Source of the DNA: Streptomyces sp. NBC_01217
GTDB taxonomy: Bacteria > Actinomycetota > Actinomycetes > Streptomycetales > Streptomycetaceae
Length of the DNA stretch: 64,000 nucleotides
Assembly (NCBI RefSeq): GCF_035994185.1
Contig: NZ_CP108538.1
Span: 8,497,501-8,561,500, forward strand
Direction of reading: 5' to 3'
Shown here: piece by piece, positions 28,179-36,175 of the stretch
How the letters are laid out: each line of letters begins with the position of its first letter
How positions within the stretch are numbered: the stretch's first letter is position 1
Translations under genes and position numbers: made by a program
Notes under the pieces: generated by a model
The model's database searches: none
Told to the model about the DNA's origin: nothing
Seen by the model: the letters and a program-made list of their open reading frames with translations, nothing else

Positions 28179-29015
28179 ATGAGCGCACGGCTGCGCGGCA
28201 TCGCGCGAGAGACCGAGGCCATCGTCGAAGCGGGCCGCTACCGCACGCAGGAGGGGCGTGAGGTGAGCATCGAACGGGCGCTGACCACCGCACTCCCGGG
28301 CACCAGGCTGTACGGCCCCGAGCCGGTACCGGTCGCGGCGCTCGACTCCGACCGCACACCGCTCGTCGAGGTCACCGGCGAGAGCAGTCTGCAGGCGGCG
28401 CGCCGGATGACCGGCGAAGGACCCGGCAAGGTGGCCGTTCTGAACTACGCATCCGCCCGCAATCCCGGAGGCGGCTATCTCAACGGCGCGCAGGCCCAGG
28501 AGGAAGCCCTGTGCCGGGGCTCCGCCCTCTACGCCACGCTGCTGCGCGCCCCCGACTACTACGCGCACCACCGCGCCGAACGCAGCGCCTTCTACACCGA
28601 TCGGGTGATTCACTCACCGGGCGTCCCGGTGTTCCGCGACGACCGGGGCCGACTGCTCGACACCCCGTACACCGCCGGATTCCTCACCTCCCCGGCGCCC
28701 AACGCCGGAGTCATCCGCAGCCGCACCCCCGAGGACGCCCACCGCATACCCGCCGCGCTGGCGTCCCGGGCCGAGCGGGTGCTGGAGGTCGCGGCCGTGC
28801 GCGGGTACCGCAGGCTGGTGCTGGGTGCCTGGGGCTGCGGCGTGTTCCGCAACGATCCGGCGCAGGTGGCCGGTGCGTTCCGGGCACTGCTCCTGGACGG
28901 CGGCAGATTCGCCGGCCACTTCGAGCAGATCGTCTTCGGCATCCTCGACCGCAGCGCCGAATCCGCCACCCGGTCCGCCTTCACCCGGACGTTCGGCCCT
29001 CAGCTCCAGCCGTAG
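28179..29015 (+). CDS. Bacterial-type poly(ADP-ribose) glycohydrolase (TIGR02452 family)
   Basis: 278-residue macrodomain-fold protein. The bacterial PARG signature is clear: NPGGGYLNGAQAQEEALCR, giving the GGG loop and the QEE catalytic pair. Other family parts are AVLNYASARNPGG, RSALYATLL-like GSALYATLLRAPDYY, YTDRVIHSPGVPVFRD and LVLGAWGCGVFRNDP. Expected to hydrolyse ADP-ribose polymers or ADP-ribose on proteins or nucleic acids in the cytoplasm. ATG 28179 has GGGGGAG in front. Its last 16 nt overlap the 3' end of the convergent PemK/MazF-like gene. Confidence 0.88.
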   Translation: MSARLRGIARETEAIVEAGRYRTQEGREVSIERALTTALPGTRLYGPEPVPVAALDSDRTPLVEVTGESSLQAARRMTGEGPGKVAVLNYASARNPGGGYLNGAQAQEEALCRGSALYATLLRAPDYYAHHRAERSAFYTDRVIHSPGVPVFRDDRGRLLDTPYTAGFLTSPAPNAGVIRSRTPEDAHRIPAALASRAERVLEVAAVRGYRRLVLGAWGCGVFRNDPAQVAGAFRALLLDGGRFAGHFEQIVFGILDRSAESATRSAFTRTFGPQLQP

Positions 29016-29467
29016 CGCTCCCGCAGCCGGCCGGTGACCCGGTCGAACCGGTCCCGGTCCAGAGCGCACGCCTCACGCCGCATGCCGTCCTCGTGCACCC
29101 GCAGCACCCGGTCCAGATCGGCCCAGGACGGACGCCCCGAGCTGTCCCACGGTCCCGCCCCGAGCGCCACCCACTCGTGATCCCCGTCGTGCTGCTTGCT
29201 GGAGAGCTGTACGGCGAGCAGTGTGCCCGCCGCCTCGCGGGCCACCACCAGAACCGGGCGGTCCTTGCCGCGCCCGTCGTTCTCCTCGAACGGCACCCAC
29301 GTCCAGACGATTTCGCCGGGATCGGGGTCGCCGTCCCGGTCGGGGGCGTACGAGGTGCGGACGGGGCCCACGTCACGCGGATCGGCCTCGGCCGTGGCGT
29401 GCGGGCCGGTGCGGCCGGGGAAGAGGGCCGGGCTGTCGATGCTGCTCTCACGGTGCTGGATGGTCAT
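29000..29467 (-). CDS. PemK/MazF-like toxin-family protein without visible antitoxin
   Basis: 155 residues. A polar, Arg/Asp-rich N-terminal extension (1-48) precedes a PemK/MazF-like SH3 barrel: DPGEIVWTWVPFEEN, GRGKDRPVLVVAREA, LLAVQLSSKQHDGDHEW and WADLDRVLRVHEDGMRREA. The KDRPVLVV and late Arg correspond to conserved MazF positions. Characterised members are ribosome-independent endoribonucleases paired with a small antitoxin; none is encoded directly upstream (the next gene there is a flotillin behind a terminator). It may be a domesticated stand-alone protein. ATG 29467. Confidence 0.75.
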   Translation of the reverse strand: MTIQHRESSIDSPALFPGRTGPHATAEADPRDVGPVRTSYAPDRDGDPDPGEIVWTWVPFEENDGRGKDRPVLVVAREAAGTLLAVQLSSKQHDGDHEWVALGAGPWDSSGRPSWADLDRVLRVHEDGMRREACALDRDRFDRVTGRLRERYGWS

Positions 29468-29533
29468 CTCCCCACCGTAGGACGTGCACGGCCGATTCCG
29501 TGGAGCGGGTCTCGACTGCGAGCCCCCGGAGTC

Positions 29534-29581
29534 GCGGCCGGTGCGCGCCCGGCGCCGAAGCGCCGGCCACGCACCGGCCGC
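29534..29581 (-). terminator. Large hairpin after the flotillin gene
   Basis: GCGGCCGGTGCG (29534-29545) pairs perfectly with CGCACCGGCCGC (29570-29581); the 24-nt interior contains a further GGCGC/GCGCC stem. It begins 16 nt downstream of the flotillin stop on the minus strand. Confidence 0.6.
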
Positions 29582-29596
29582 AGCCGGCCGGGCCGG

Positions 29597-31102
29597 TCAG
29601 GAAGGCGCGCCGTCCTCCTGACCGCCCGTCACCGGTATCCGCTGTCCCCGCGGGGCGGCCGGAACGACCCCGTTGGCCTTGGCCACCGGTTCCGCCGGAC
29701 CGTCCTGACTCATCGTCGACAGCAGCTGCCGGGCCAGACCCAGACCCGTGCCGCCCATCGTCAGCGCCTTCGCGAACATCTCCGACATGCCGTCGGCCCC
29801 GTTCAGCAGCACCATGTGGTCCACGCTGCTGAAGGCACCCGCACCCGCTTGGACGATCTCCGGCCACTTCTCGGCCAGCTGCTGCGCGACGACCGCCTCC
29901 TGGTTCTCCGCCAAGGCCGCGGCCCTGGCCTTGATCGCCTCCGCCTCGGCGAGACCCTTGGCGCGGGTCGCCTCGGCCAGCGCCAGCCCCCTTGCCTGGG
30001 ACGCGGCGGCCTCCGCCTCACCCGTCGCCCTGGTCGCCGTCGCCGCCGCGGCGCCGTGCGCCCTCGTCGCCTCGGCCTCCGCGAGAGCGGCCGTCTTGAC
30101 CCGGTTGGCCTCCGCGACCGCGGCGAGCTCGGTCTCCCGTGCCTGCGCCTCCGCGGCCGAGATCCGGGCATCGCGCTCGCCCTCCGCCAGGGTGCGCTTC
30201 TCGTACGCCTGGGCGTCCGCGGGCTTGCGCACATCGGCCTGCAACTGCTGCTCACGCCGCTGGGCCTCCAGCTCGGCGACCCTGGTCTCCTGGACCACGA
30301 CCTCCTGGCGCGCCGCCGCGTCGGCCAGCGGGCCCGCCTGACGCGATTTGGCCGCGGCCTTGTCGCGCTCGGCCTGATACCCGGCCTGCAGGATCTCGCT
30401 GTCCCGGGTCGCCTCCGACATCCGGGCTGCGGCCTGCTGTTCCGCCTCGGTGGCCAGTCGGTTGGCCTCGGCCTGCGCGATCCGGGCGTCGCGCTGCACG
30501 GCCGCCGCGTGCGGCATCGCCAGGTTCTTGATGTAGCCCGTCGGGTCCTCGATCTCATGGATTTGGAGCGAGTCGACGATCAGCCCGAGCTTCTCCATCT
30601 CGGTCCCGCACGCGGCCCTGGTCTGCCCGGTGAGCTTCTCCCGGTCACGGATCATGTCCTCGACCGTCAACCCGCCCACGATGGACCGCAGATGACCGGC
30701 GAACACGTTGTGCACCCGCTCCGCCATCAGCTTCTGCTGGTCGAGGAAGCGGCGGGCCGCATTGGCGATCGACACGAAGTCGTCGCCGACCTTGAAGATG
30801 ACAACGCCCCGCACCCGCAGCGGAATCCCCTGATGCGTGACGCAGTCGACCGACAGCTCGGTCTCGTTGAGGTCCAGGGACATCTTCCGCACCGCCTGGA
30901 CCCCGGGCATGACGAGCGTGCCATGACCGGTGACGATCCGGAATCCCATGCCCTGCCCGAGACCTTCGGTCTTGTGCTTGGAACCGGAGATGACCAGCGC
31001 CTCGTTCGGCTCGGCCACCCGCCACATCAGCTTGAACAGCCCGATCAACACAATGATGGCGGCGAGTACGAGACCCGCCGTGACGCCGATGACCATCGGC
31101 AT
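29597..31102 (-). CDS. Flotillin family (SPFH/band 7) protein
   Basis: 501-residue membrane-scaffold protein. N-terminal anchor (VTAGLVLAAIIVLIGLFKLMW), SPFH/band-7 domain (about 28-200) with RVAEPNEALVISG, VCV-like SVDCVTHQGIPLRVRG and EKLGLIVDSLQIHEIED, then a long Ala/Glu-rich coiled-coil with many EA repeats (about 205-420), and a C-terminal tail (SVDHMVLLNGADGMSEMF). Flotillins organise ordered membrane domains and oligomerise through the coiled coil. ATG 31102 has GAAGGGGGCGA upstream. An NfeD-like gene lies 139 nt upstream in the same direction, the usual partner. Confidence 0.88.
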   Translation of the reverse strand: MPMVIGVTAGLVLAAIIVLIGLFKLMWRVAEPNEALVISGSKHKTEGLGQGMGFRIVTGHGTLVMPGVQAVRKMSLDLNETELSVDCVTHQGIPLRVRGVVIFKVGDDFVSIANAARRFLDQQKLMAERVHNVFAGHLRSIVGGLTVEDMIRDREKLTGQTRAACGTEMEKLGLIVDSLQIHEIEDPTGYIKNLAMPHAAAVQRDARIAQAEANRLATEAEQQAAARMSEATRDSEILQAGYQAERDKAAAKSRQAGPLADAAARQEVVVQETRVAELEAQRREQQLQADVRKPADAQAYEKRTLAEGERDARISAAEAQARETELAAVAEANRVKTAALAEAEATRAHGAAAATATRATGEAEAAASQARGLALAEATRAKGLAEAEAIKARAAALAENQEAVVAQQLAEKWPEIVQAGAGAFSSVDHMVLLNGADGMSEMFAKALTMGGTGLGLARQLLSTMSQDGPAEPVAKANGVVPAAPRGQRIPVTGGQEDGAPS

Positions 31103-31241
31103 TCGCCCCCTTCATGACGGTGCCCCGTCGGCACCGCTGAACAGAGGGAGTCTTGTCCTGCTCGCGGCGGCGGAGAAGACATGTGTCCGACCTTGCCGCG
31201 TTCTTGACGGAGAAAGGTGTCAAGAGCCGCCCATGAGGGCC

Positions 31242-31460
31242 TCAACTGCCGTATGCGGGAGCCACATACACCGTGCGCGGCGGCAGATGCTCGATCACCG
31301 TCACCACCGTGCCCACCTCGATCCGCTGCTTCGCCGAGGCCGGATGCGCGAGGAAGTGCTCGGCGCCGCCCCGGATACGTACGATCACCTCGCCGACCAG
31401 CCCCGGTCCCACCGTCCCGGTCACCCGGCCGATCAGCCCCACCATCGAGGAGTCATCCAT
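31242..31460 (-). CDS. Short NfeD-like (OB-fold) protein
   Basis: 72 residues resembling the isolated C-terminal OB fold of NfeD: VGLIGRVTGTVGPGLVGEVI, then VRIRGGAEHFLAHPA, RIEVGTVVTVIEHLPPRTVYVAP. There is no membrane segment or protease part. NfeD proteins are encoded next to flotillin/stomatin genes and are thought to act with them at membrane domains; the neighbour here is a flotillin. ATG 31460 lacks a Shine-Dalgarno but is exactly 7 nt after TACGCT, suggesting a leaderless mRNA. Divergent from the LacI-family gene. Confidence 0.7.
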   Translation of the reverse strand: MDDSSMVGLIGRVTGTVGPGLVGEVIVRIRGGAEHFLAHPASAKQRIEVGTVVTVIEHLPPRTVYVAPAYGS

Positions 31461-31467
31461 GCCCCGG

Positions 31468-31473
31468 AGCGTA
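31468..31473 (-). promoter_or_regulatory. -10 element for the NfeD-like gene (leaderless type)
   Basis: Minus-strand TACGCT, then CCGGGGC (7 nt), then ATG at 31460. It lies in the 49-nt gap to the divergent LacI-family gene, so the two promoters must overlap. Confidence 0.45.
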
Positions 31474-31509
31474 CCCACGCGGCACGGGTCTGGAAGACTG
31501 CCCGACGCC

Positions 31510-32532
31510 ATGAGCCAGTTACCGAACCAGCCCATCGAAGGCCCCGTCCCGACCAGTGCCGATGTGGCACGGCTCGCCGGAGTCTCCCGGGCCACCGTGT
31601 CGTACGTACTGAACAACAACGCGGCCGTGCGGATCAGCGAACCCACCCGCCGCCGGGTCAGGGAAGCCGCCACCGAACTGGGCTATGTACCGCACGCGGG
31701 CGCCCGCAGCCTGCGCGCCGGGCACACCCGCATGGTGCTGCTGCCCACCGTGAACTTCCCGGCCGCCCCGCTCCACCACCGCTTCTTCCACCAGCTGGAA
31801 TCCGGACTGCGCCGTCTCGACTACACCGTGGTCCAGTACGGCAGCACCGGCCTGGACGCCGAGGACGCGCCCCGCGCCTGGGCCGAACTCCGACCCGTCG
31901 CCGTCATCGCACCCGGCACCGTCCCCCTCACCCCGCAGGGCACGGCCGTACTCAGGCGATCCGGAGCCAGGGCCGTCATCACCCTCGGCCCGCGGCCGGT
32001 GGACGGCGCCCACGCACTGGTCATGGACCAGCGGAAGGTCGGCAGCCGCGCGGTCGGACATCTGCTGGAGCGCGGCCGGCGCCGCATCGGCGTCGTCATG
32101 CCCGAGGAATCCGGCCTCGGCCTGTTCGCCGAACCCCGGCTGGCCGGAGCCCGGCAGGCCGCACAGAGCCACGGGGTCCTCGTCGAACCGCTGGCGCTGC
32201 GGTACGAGGAGGAGTCGGCCGCACGGCTCGCCGTCCGCTGGCGCGCCCTGGGCCTCGACGCCGTGTTCGCGTACAACGACGAATACGCGATGCTCCTGAT
32301 GCGGGCCCTGCAGGACGCGGGCATCGAGGTGCCACGCGAGACGGCCGTGATCGGCGCCGACGACCTGATGCTCGGCAGACTGCTGCGGCCCCGGCTCAGC
32401 ACCGTGCGGATGGAGCTGGGCACGGCACAGCCGCTGGCCGACGTCGTCGACCGGCTGGTGCGCCACCCCGGCGGCGCCCCCGAGCACCACGATCTGCTGC
32501 GGGCCAGGGCGGTCCACCGCGAGTCCAGCTGA
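31510..32532 (+). CDS. LacI-family transcriptional regulator
   Basis: 340 residues. The N-terminal LacI HTH reads TSADVARLAGVSRATVSYVL, continuing NNNAAVRISEPTRRRVREAA, with the hinge helix around GYVPHAGARSLRAG. The periplasmic-binding-protein-like effector domain (about 70-335) has RMVLLPTVNFPAAP, KVGSRAVGHLLERGRRRIG, LDAVFAYNDEYAMLLMRAL and VIGADDLMLGRLLRPRLSTV. The substrate pocket cannot be read; no sugar catabolic genes are adjacent. Start ATG 31510 is 49 nt from the divergent NfeD-like start and lacks a strong Shine-Dalgarno (GGAAGA lies 13 nt upstream). Confidence 0.85.
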   Translation: MSQLPNQPIEGPVPTSADVARLAGVSRATVSYVLNNNAAVRISEPTRRRVREAATELGYVPHAGARSLRAGHTRMVLLPTVNFPAAPLHHRFFHQLESGLRRLDYTVVQYGSTGLDAEDAPRAWAELRPVAVIAPGTVPLTPQGTAVLRRSGARAVITLGPRPVDGAHALVMDQRKVGSRAVGHLLERGRRRIGVVMPEESGLGLFAEPRLAGARQAAQSHGVLVEPLALRYEEESAARLAVRWRALGLDAVFAYNDEYAMLLMRALQDAGIEVPRETAVIGADDLMLGRLLRPRLSTVRMELGTAQPLADVVDRLVRHPGGAPEHHDLLRARAVHRESS

Positions 32533-32582
32533 GGCACCGGGTCCGCGCGGTGCGGCAACGTGCGCACCGCGCGCCGCTTGCT

Positions 32583-32588
32583 TAGCGT
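32583..32588 (+). promoter_or_regulatory. -10 element for the small protein gene at 32596 (leaderless type)
   Basis: TAGCGT is followed by 7 nt and then ATG 32596. Spacing and hexamer match the sdhC promoter exactly. Confidence 0.45.
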
Positions 32589-32595
32589 CATGACC

Positions 32596-32889
32596 ATGAG
32601 CCATCCGCACAGTTACGAGATCCTGCTGGTCCCCGGATTCGCCGAGGACGCCTCCGATGCCGCCGAGCCCGGCGACCCCATCCGCTCGGCGGTCGTGGCG
32701 GCGACGGGCGAGACAGGGGCATCGGGCTATCCCCGGTATTCGGGCGAAGGCATCGTGGCGGACATCGACCCGGCGACGCACACGGTCGAGGCCCTGCTGG
32801 TCGACGGCGCCGAGCTGGACTACGGCCTCTCGGTCCGGGTCAAGGAGACGAACGACGGGAGCGGCGCCGGGAGCAGCGAGGCAGGCTGA
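32596..32889 (+). CDS. Small acidic hypothetical protein
   Basis: 97-residue soluble, acidic protein: MSHPHSYEILLVPGFAEDAS, a region ending YPRYSGEGIVADIDPATHTV, and a last strand ALLVDGAELDYGLSVRVKE before a Gly/Ser-rich tail. I do not recognise a family. I chose ATG 32596 over the ATG two codons earlier because it is 7 nt from TAGCGT. A strong hairpin (32919-32949) follows, separating it from convergent thioredoxin. Confidence 0.6.
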   Translation: MSHPHSYEILLVPGFAEDASDAAEPGDPIRSAVVAATGETGASGYPRYSGEGIVADIDPATHTVEALLVDGAELDYGLSVRVKETNDGSGAGSSEAG

Positions 32890-32918
32890 GGCCGTGCCGC
32901 CCGCGTCCGGCCACGGAA

Positions 32919-32949
32919 GAGGGGCCCGACCGGTCCGGTCGGGCCCCTC
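32919..32949. terminator. Perfect long hairpin between convergent genes
   Basis: GAGGGGCCCGACCGG (32919-32933) and CCGGTCGGGCCCCTC (32935-32949) are perfect 15-nt complements around one base, so a loop forms from the innermost pairs. It sits between the 32889 stop and the thioredoxin stop at 32998, and probably works in both directions. Confidence 0.75.
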
Positions 32950-32997
32950 ACCCTGCTCACGCGTGCGGCCCATGGGCCCGGCTCATGTGCGCGGAGC

Positions 32998-33369
32998 CTA
33001 CTTCTGCTCGTTCTTCTGGTCCTCGATGGACTTGCGGACCTCGTCCATGTCCAGCTTCCTGGCCTGTCCGATGATGTCCTCCAGCGCCGCCTCCGGCAGC
33101 GCCCCGGGCTGGGCGAACACCGCCACATTGTCCCGGACGATCATCAGCGTGGGAATGGAACGGATCTCGAACGCCGCCGCCAGTTCCTGCTGCGCCTCCG
33201 TGTCGACCTTGGCGAAGACCAGGTCGTCGTGGCGCTCGGAGGCCGCGTCGTAGACCGGCGCGAACTGCCGGCACGGGCCGCACCAGGAAGCCCAGAAGTC
33301 GATCAGGACGAACCCGCTGTCGCTGACAACCTGATCGAAGTTTTCCTTGGTGAGCTCAACGGTGCTCAT
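32998..33369 (-). CDS. Thioredoxin
   Basis: 123-residue thioredoxin with the intact active site FWASWCGPCRQFAPVYD, followed by VFAKVDTEAQQELAAAFEI, the cis-proline segment IRSIPTLMIV and a C-terminal extension (DMDEVRKSIEDQKNEQK) about 15 residues longer than E. coli TrxA. Cytoplasmic disulfide reductant. It is divergent from a flavin disulfide reductase gene (119 nt between starts); that neighbour is lipoamide-dehydrogenase/mercuric-reductase-like rather than thioredoxin reductase, so a functional pair is only a suggestion. ATG 33369. Confidence 0.92.
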   Translation of the reverse strand: MSTVELTKENFDQVVSDSGFVLIDFWASWCGPCRQFAPVYDAASERHDDLVFAKVDTEAQQELAAAFEIRSIPTLMIVRDNVAVFAQPGALPEAALEDIIGQARKLDMDEVRKSIEDQKNEQK

Positions 33370-33475
33370 GCTCTGCTACCTCTTCCTCTGCTGCCCGCTC
33401 GGTTCTGTCCGACACAACGGTGACGGAACTTGCGCTATTCCGCCTGCCCATGTGGCCGTCGCGCACACCCACGAC

Positions 33476-33481
33476 CAGACT
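33476..33481 (+). promoter_or_regulatory. -10 element for the flavin disulfide reductase gene (leaderless type)
   Basis: CAGACT, one base from TAGACT, is followed by GTCTCCC (7 nt) and ATG 33489. There is no Shine-Dalgarno in front of this start. Confidence 0.4.
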
Positions 33482-33488
33482 GTCTCCC

Positions 33489-34931
33489 ATGACTGATGCT
33501 TCCTTGAACACCGAATACGACGTCGTGGTGATCGGAGCGGGTCCGGTGGGTGAGAACGTCGCCGACCGGGCGCGTGCCGCCGGGCTGAGCACGGCGGTCG
33601 TCGAGGCGGAACTCATCGGCGGCGAGTGCTCGTACTGGGCCTGCATGCCCAGCAAGGCCCTGCTGCGCCCCGTCGTCGCCCGTGCGGACGCCCGCCGCCT
33701 GCCCGGCCTCAGCGACGCCGTGCAGGGACCGCTGGACACGAAAGCGGTCCTCGCCCGCCGAGACGCCTTCGCCTCGAACTGGAAGGACGACGGACAGGCC
33801 GCCTGGGTGGAGGGCATCGGGGCGGACATCTACCGGGGCCAGGGCCGGATCACCGGGGTGAGGACGGCCTCGGTCACCGCCCCCGACGGCACGGAACACC
33901 GGCTCACCGCCCGGCACGCCATCGCCGTCTGCACCGGCAGCCGCGCCGTCGTCCCCAATCTGCCCGGCGTCGAGGGGGCTCACCCCTGGACCAGCCGGGA
34001 GGCGACGAGCGCCAAGGAGGTGCCCGGCCGCCTCGTGATCGTCGGAGGCGGGGTCGTCGGGGTGGAGATGGCCACCGTCTGGCAGGCCCTCGGCGCCCGG
34101 GTGACGATGCTGATCCGCGGCAAGGGGCTCCTACCCAAGATGGAACCCTTCGCGGGCGAGCTGGTCGCCGAGGCCCTGGCGGAGGGCGGCGCCGACATCC
34201 GTACCGGAGTCTCGGCGACCTCCGTACGGCGTACCGCCCCGGACGGCCCGGTCACCGTGGAGCTGGACAACGGCGAACGCGTCGAGGCCGACGAGATCCT
34301 CTTCGCCACCGGCCGCGCCCCGCGCACCGACGACCTCGGCCTGGAAACGGTGGGCCTGACACCCGGCTCCTGGCTCACCGTCGACGACAGCTGCCGCGTC
34401 GACGGCACCACCTGGCTCTACGCGATCGGCGACGTCAACCACCGGGCGCTCCTCACCCACCAGGGCAAGTACCAGGCGCGCATCGCGGGCGCCGCGATCG
34501 CCGCCCGCGCCGCGGGCGTCCCGCTGCTGGAGACCGAGCGCTGGGGCGCCCACGCGGCCACCGCCGACCACGCGGCCGTCCCCCAGGTCGTCTTCACCGA
34601 CCCCGAGGCCGGCGCGGTCGGACTCACCCTCGCCGAGGCCGAGGAGGCCGGCCACCGGGTGCGCGCCGTCGACTACGACCTCGCGGCGGTGGCGGGCTCC
34701 GGCCTGTACGCGGACGGCTACCGCGGCCGCGCCCGGATGGTCGTGGACCTCGACCGGGAGATCCTGCTCGGCGTCACCTTCGTCGGACCCGGCATCGGCG
34801 AGCTGGTGCACTCGGCGACGGTCGCGGTCGCGGGCGAGGTCCCCATCGACCGGCTGTGGCACGCCGTCCCCGCGTATCCGACGATCAGCGAGATCTGGCT
34901 GCGTCTGCTGGAGACGTACCGGGACGCGTAG
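33489..34931 (+). CDS. Pyridine nucleotide-disulfide oxidoreductase (lipoamide dehydrogenase/mercuric reductase-like)
   Basis: 480-residue FAD/NAD(P) enzyme. FAD motif VVVIGAGPVGENVADRARAAG; redox-active CxxxxC in GGECSYWACMPSKALL, so a genuine disulfide reductase centre; NAD(P) motif RLVIVGGGVVGVEMATVWQA; second FAD motif TWLYAIGDVN; and the dimerisation domain (about 350-475) with VVFTDPEAGAVGLTLAEA and the HxxxxxxxxE-like HAVPAYPTISEIW. It lacks mercuric-ion Cys at the C-terminus, so it is probably not MerA. Substrate unknown. ATG 33489 is 7 nt after a -10-like box and divergent from thioredoxin. Confidence 0.85.
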   Translation: MTDASLNTEYDVVVIGAGPVGENVADRARAAGLSTAVVEAELIGGECSYWACMPSKALLRPVVARADARRLPGLSDAVQGPLDTKAVLARRDAFASNWKDDGQAAWVEGIGADIYRGQGRITGVRTASVTAPDGTEHRLTARHAIAVCTGSRAVVPNLPGVEGAHPWTSREATSAKEVPGRLVIVGGGVVGVEMATVWQALGARVTMLIRGKGLLPKMEPFAGELVAEALAEGGADIRTGVSATSVRRTAPDGPVTVELDNGERVEADEILFATGRAPRTDDLGLETVGLTPGSWLTVDDSCRVDGTTWLYAIGDVNHRALLTHQGKYQARIAGAAIAARAAGVPLLETERWGAHAATADHAAVPQVVFTDPEAGAVGLTLAEAEEAGHRVRAVDYDLAAVAGSGLYADGYRGRARMVVDLDREILLGVTFVGPGIGELVHSATVAVAGEVPIDRLWHAVPAYPTISEIWLRLLETYRDA

Positions 34932-35080
34932 GCACCGGCCCGCCCGTCTCCGGCAGGTCCCCGGGCGGGGCGGCATCCGTACCGACCGTGACGACGGCCG
35001 CGAGCAGCGACTTCGTGTACGGGTGCCGCGGCGCGCCGAACACCTCCTCGGCCGTCCCCTCCTCCACCACCTCCGCGTCC
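34885..35080 (-). pseudogene. C-terminal remnant of an oligopeptide/dipeptide ABC transporter ATPase
   Basis: The frame reads DAEVVEEGTAEEVFGAPRHP and then YTKSLLAAVVTV. This is the conserved end of Dpp/Opp-type ATPases, just past the ABC core. Walker A, signature and Walker B are absent. It is joined directly, in a different frame, to the truncated metE (junction near 35080), and its last codons run into the 3' end of the reductase gene on the other strand, so both of its ends are broken or unnatural. Non-functional. Confidence 0.7.
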
Positions 35081-35737
35081 GAGTGCCGGCTCGTCGAGCT
35101 GCACCCACCGGGCACCGGCCGCACGCAGATCGGCCAGCACCTCGGCGTACACCGGCAGCAGCCGGTCGAGCAGCGTCAACGGCTCGAAAACGGCGGCGAC
35201 CCCCGGAGCCGGCTTGGCCAGCAGCAGATACGTCACCGGCCCGACGAGCACCGGCCGGGGGCTGAGCCCGAGGGCCAGAGCCTCCTCGAACTCCGTGACC
35301 TGCTTGGCGGAGTCGGCGGCGAACACGGTGTCGGGGCCGAGCGCCGGCACCAGATAGTGGTAGTTCGTGTCGAACCACTTGGTCATTTCGAGCGGCGCGA
35401 CATCCTGCGTACCGCGCGCCATCGCGAAGTAGCCGTCCAGGCCGTGGGCGGTGACGGCTTCGCGATGCCTGGCCGGTACGGCACCGACCATCACGCTGGT
35501 GTCCAGCACATGGTCGTAGTACGAGAAGTCGCCGGTCGGGACCTCCTGGATGCCGTCGGCGGTGAGCCGGCGCCAGTTGGTGCGGCGGAGGTCTGCGGCG
35601 GTCTTCCGGAGGTCGGCCGCGGTGACACGGCCCTTCCAGTACCCCTCGACGGCCCTCTTCAGCTCCCGGTCGCCGCCTTGGCGGGGATAGCCGTACACGG
35701 TGGCCCGGGCTGCCGCGGCTGCGGACTTGCTGGTCAC
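35081..35737 (-). pseudogene. metE: metE, 5' fragment of cobalamin-independent methionine synthase
   Basis: From GTG 35737 (AAGGAGAGTTCC in front) the frame encodes an intact MetE N-terminus: VYGYPRQGGDRELKRAVEGY, WKGRVTAADLRKTAADLR, GIQEVPTGDFSYYDHVLDTS, ARGTQDVAPLEMTKWFDTNY and HYLVPAL, VGPVTYLLLAKP, RWVQLDEPAL. It then ends abruptly after about 218 of the usual ~770 residues; the following DNA belongs to an ABC-transporter ATPase in another frame. The catalytic C-terminal zinc domain is missing. The upstream cobalamin riboswitch and ribosome site are intact, so the truncated message may still be made and B12-controlled. The cell must use MetH or another metE. Confidence 0.85.
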
Positions 35738-35884
35738 GGAACTCTCCTTCGCGAGCGTGTGTCCTGATACGACCCCGGGACGGATCGAAGGCGCGAAGGG
35801 ATGACGGACCGGGCGCGGCCGCGACGCCGCACCGGCGCGCATGCCCTGCCCGATATGTACGCCGACCCGCCCACGAGGTCACCG

Positions 35885-36130
35885 GAATCACCTTGTGCGT
35901 CCGACGCGCACGGGCAGTGGCAGGTCTTCGGACTCGCGGGCACTTCTCGCGTACGGGACACGAGACACCTACTGGCCGTCGCTTCCCGGAACCCGTATCG
36001 GGTCCAGTGCTTGATGACGGCGGTCGTTCCCACTCACCGCTGCGGGGCAGTCCCGGATTCCCACCGGGTTCCCTCTTACGACGCGCCTGCCTGGCGGACA
36101 GGGCGAACCAGCTGCACCACCACCCTAGGC
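35885..36130 (-). ncRNA. Cobalamin riboswitch upstream of the metE remnant
   Basis: On the minus strand the region has the order of a long B12 aptamer: GAGGGAACCCGGTGGGAATC, CGGGACTGCCCCGCAGCGGT(GA), an extended stem-loop (GACCCGATACGGGTTCC), and the B12 box GAGTCCGAAGACCTGCCACT (35916-35935). The box ends about 180 nt before the metE start. In actinobacteria this riboswitch turns off metE when B12 allows MetH to work. Boundaries are approximate. Confidence 0.9.
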
Positions 36131-36175
36131 GCTGACCAGCGGTTCCGGCACCTCAGTTGGGCATGCCGTGAGCTA

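Noticed and set aside
28511..31117. 868-codon + strand frame across PARG and flotillin
   Set aside because: Shadow of the real genes on both strands; low-complexity Arg/Leu/Gly sequence without family motifs.
34885..36130. Insertion sequence as the cause of the metE disruption
   Set aside because: No transposase frame, terminal inverted repeat or target duplication at the junction; a direct deletion join explains it better.
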